A DNA stretch of 6,328 bases from Candidatus Delongbacteria bacterium (GTDB lineage Bacteria > Bacteroidota > Bacteroidia > Bacteroidales > ML635J-15), in assembly GCA_027858215.1 (NCBI GenBank), contig JAQIDD010000191.1, positions 1 through 6,328 of the forward strand, read 5' to 3'. Below the pieces are notes generated by a model. That model ran no database searches and was not told where the DNA came from. It was given only the letters and a program-made list of their open reading frames with translations. Both the position numbers and the translations under genes were made by a program. Positions within the stretch are counted from its first letter, which is position 1; each line of letters opens with the position of its first letter. Below are positions 4,385 to 6,328 of this stretch, one piece after another.

Positions 4385-6328
4385 TTGAAAGTCACTTTTA
4401 AACATAGAAAACTATTTTTGTTGATGTTGATTCTGATCAGCCTGTCATGTTCAACCGAAAAAAACACATGGCTAAACAGAACATACCACAACATTACAGC
4501 TCATTATAATGTATATTTTAATGGCCGGGAAGCCTACCGGAAAGGCATTCAACGCATTGAAGACCAAGTGGATTTTGACTTTACCCGCCGCTGCCCGATA
4601 TACATTCTGGGAAATGAAGAAACAGCCCAAATAGCCATTTCTGAAATGGATAAAGCCATCAAAAAAGCCTCTAAAACGATCAAAAAACACTCCATAAAAG
4701 TCAACCCGAAACGCAAGGAAGGCAGGCTCACCGAAGATGAACAGGAATTTATGGAGAAAAATGAATACAACAAATGGGTGGATGATTCTTATTTACTTCT
4801 GGGTAAGGCCTACTTTGTTAAGAATGAATTCCTGCCGGCAAGGCAAAATTTTGAGTATATTTTACGTGAATTTCCCAATGAACCCATTCGCTATCAAGCC
4901 ATGATATGGCTGGGACGAACTGCGCTGGCAACAAATAATTTGCAAACAGCCAAAAAATGGATTGACCAGATAGATGCCGAAGAAGAATTTCCCGAGGACC
5001 TCCAGGCCGAATTTGAAATCCTCAATGCGGCATACTACTTAGTTTTAAACAATGAAGAAAGGGCAATTCCACATCTGAAAAAAGCCATCGAAGAAAACAA
5101 AGATAAAAAACAACGCACCCGGCATCAGTATATACTGGCTCAGATTTATAAAGACCAGCAAAATTACCGCAAAGCCGCCGAAAATTTTGAAATCGTTACC
5201 AAAAAAAGCAGCGACTATAAACTGGAATTCAACGCCAAAATCAACATGGGCGAATGCTACGGAAAAATGGGCGGCTCATACAAAGAAATGCACAAGCTCC
5301 TTTCCAAAATGCTCAAAGATGATAAAAACATTGAGTACATGGACCAGATATACTATGCCCTGGCCGAAGTTGAATATAAAAATGGCAAAACAGAACAAGC
5401 AATTGAACATTACAAATTATCCAGCGAGCATGTAGTGACCAACACCAGCCAAAAAGCGCAATCATGCCTCCGCTTGGGCGACATCTACTATGAAAAACCA
5501 AATTATCGCCTGTCGCAGGCCTACTATGATACTTGTATCCTGAATCTGTCAAGGGAGCATCCCAGGTTTAATGAAATCAACAGCCTTAGCAAAAACCTTA
5601 ATAAACTAGTGAACAATTTGGATGTTGTGCAAGCGCAGGATAGTTTGCAGAGAATTGCAGGTTTGAGTGAAAAAGAACGCAATCAAATAATTGACAGCCT
5701 CATACAGGTTGTCAGGGAAGAAGAACAAAGGCAAAAAGAATTGCAACAACATCAACAACAAAATTCCATGCTGTTTGACCAGCGAAGAGGTACCAGCAGG
5801 GTAAATGCTCCCAGCGGTGGCAAGTGGTATTTTTATAATCCGGCCACACTGAGCTTTGGAGCCAACGAATTCCAGAAAAAGTGGGGAAAACGTAAACTGG
5901 AAGACCATTGGAGACGCAGCAACAAGGCTGTAATTGCAGATAATGCCATGGGCGAAGATAGTACAGCAAGCGACAGCACCGCGGAAACAAACAGGGTCAC
6001 TGATAACAAATCCCGGGAATATTACCTGCAGGGCCTCCCCCTTACCGATTCTCTTATGGCGGTTTCAAATCAAAATATTAAAGAAGCCCTTTTTAACCTG
6101 GGTGATATTTATTACGATGATTTTAATGATTATGACAAATCAATATCCGCTTTTGAAGAACTAAACTCCCGGTTTCCCAAGCACGAGTATAAATTGCTTA
6201 GCTATTATAATCTGTATGAGCTGTATCAGAAGAAAGACAAGCCTTCAAAAAGCCAAACCTACAAAGAAAAAATCATAAATCAGTTCCCCGACAGCCGATA
6301 TGCTAAAATTTTGAAAAATCCGAATTAC
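4385..6328 (+). CDS. sprE: SprE/PorW-like type IX secretion lipoprotein with TPR repeats (3' end outside window)
   Basis: The frame is open from 4316 to the window end, giving 648 residues from TTG 4385; the C-terminus is missing. The start is chosen because the only nearby in-frame ATG (4424) leaves 8 residues before the lipobox, while TTG 4385 gives a full signal peptide: KVTFKHRK, LFLLMLILI, then SLSC with Cys22. The next segment, STEKNTWLNRTYHNITAHYNVYFNG, is typical of SprE/PorW. TPR-like helices follow: about 130-163 (DDSYLLLGKAYFVKNEF), then more to about 390, including QYILAQIYKDQQNYRKAAENF and YALAEVEYKNGKTEQAIEHY. A charged, Gln-rich, probably coiled stretch lies at about 400-461, a conserved-looking GKWYFYNP motif at 479-486, and another TPR at about 565-600 (NLGDIYYDDFNDYDKSISAF). 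SprE/PorW is an outer-membrane lipoprotein facing the periplasm that is needed for type IX secretion and, in gliding species, motility; in Porphyromonas it is reported to link the PorK/PorN ring to the translocon. A different TPR lipoprotein is possible but less likely. Confidence 0.85.
   Translation, partial: MKVTFKHRKLFLLMLILISLSCSTEKNTWLNRTYHNITAHYNVYFNGREAYRKGIQRIEDQVDFDFTRRCPIYILGNEETAQIAISEMDKAIKKASKTIKKHSIKVNPKRKEGRLTEDEQEFMEKNEYNKWVDDSYLLLGKAYFVKNEFLPARQNFEYILREFPNEPIRYQAMIWLGRTALATNNLQTAKKWIDQIDAEEEFPEDLQAEFEILNAAYYLVLNNEERAIPHLKKAIEENKDKKQRTRHQYILAQIYKDQQNYRKAAENFEIVTKKSSDYKLEFNAKINMGECYGKMGGSYKEMHKLLSKMLKDDKNIEYMDQIYYALAEVEYKNGKTEQAIEHYKLSSEHVVTNTSQKAQSCLRLGDIYYEKPNYRLSQAYYDTCILNLSREHPRFNEINSLSKNLNKLVNNLDVVQAQDSLQRIAGLSEKERNQIIDSLIQVVREEEQRQKELQQHQQQNSMLFDQRRGTSRVNAPSGGKWYFYNPATLSFGANEFQKKWGKRKLEDHWRRSNKAVIADNAMGEDSTASDSTAETNRVTDNKSREYYLQGLPLTDSLMAVSNQNIKEALFNLGDIYYDDFNDYDKSISAFEELNSRFPKHEYKLLSYYNLYELYQKKDKPSKSQTYKEKIINQFPDSRYAKILKNPNY

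Noticed and set aside
4303..4690. Minus-strand open frames over the start of the sprE-like gene
   Set aside because: They are shadows of the + strand frame, which has a clear signal peptide and family features.
5187..5435. + strand 82-residue open frame inside the sprE-like gene
   Set aside because: It is in another frame of a continuous TPR coding sequence, with Lys/Asn/Thr-rich composition typical of an out-of-frame reading.

Overview
The window looks like chromosomal DNA of a Bacteroidota bacterium, most likely Bacteroidales or a relative. The evidence is a half-length GT5-type 'glycogen/starch synthase', a DUF4270 lipoprotein, a SprE/PorW-type TPR lipoprotein of the type IX secretion and gliding machinery, AT-rich start regions without clear Shine-Dalgarno sequences, and a perfect Bacteroidota -7 box (TAnnTTTG). 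The genus cannot be told from the sequence alone. No mobile element, tRNA, rRNA or CRISPR array is visible.

Layout: all genes are on the + strand. Positions 23-2118 and 2139-3980 form a tight, probably co-transcribed block: a 270-residue GT5 N-terminal-domain protein, then after 5 bp a DUF4270 lipoprotein gene, then after 20 bp a complete glmS. The DUF4270 gene carries an in-frame TAA at 1369-1371. The same frame continues with clear family-like sequence to 2118, so the gene is a recent pseudogene, a site of readthrough, or a sequencing error. Positions 3981-4384 are about 400 bp without a credible gene. They hold an A/T inverted repeat just after glmS, two opposed clusters of a degenerate 8-bp repeat (consensus about GATRGCAY), a 15-bp direct repeat, a promoter and a short hairpin. 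From 4385 to the window end runs an SprE/PorW-like lipoprotein gene, cut off by the window. It has no usable ATG and appears to start at TTG.

How the genes work together: GlmS makes glucosamine-6-phosphate, the entry to amino-sugar, peptidoglycan and LPS synthesis. The GT5-like protein lacks the K-x-G-G sugar-nucleotide loop and the whole second GT-B domain, so it is unlikely to be a normal glycogen synthase. The DUF4270 protein is a predicted outer-membrane lipoprotein of unknown function. SprE/PorW is a lipoprotein of the type IX secretion system and has its own promoter. The shared theme is the cell envelope; any functional link between the first block and SprE is inference.

The most useful points for a second look are the single in-frame stop in DUF4270, the octamer repeat clusters (one abutting the sprE -33 box), the TTG start of sprE, and the catalytically doubtful half-GT5 protein.
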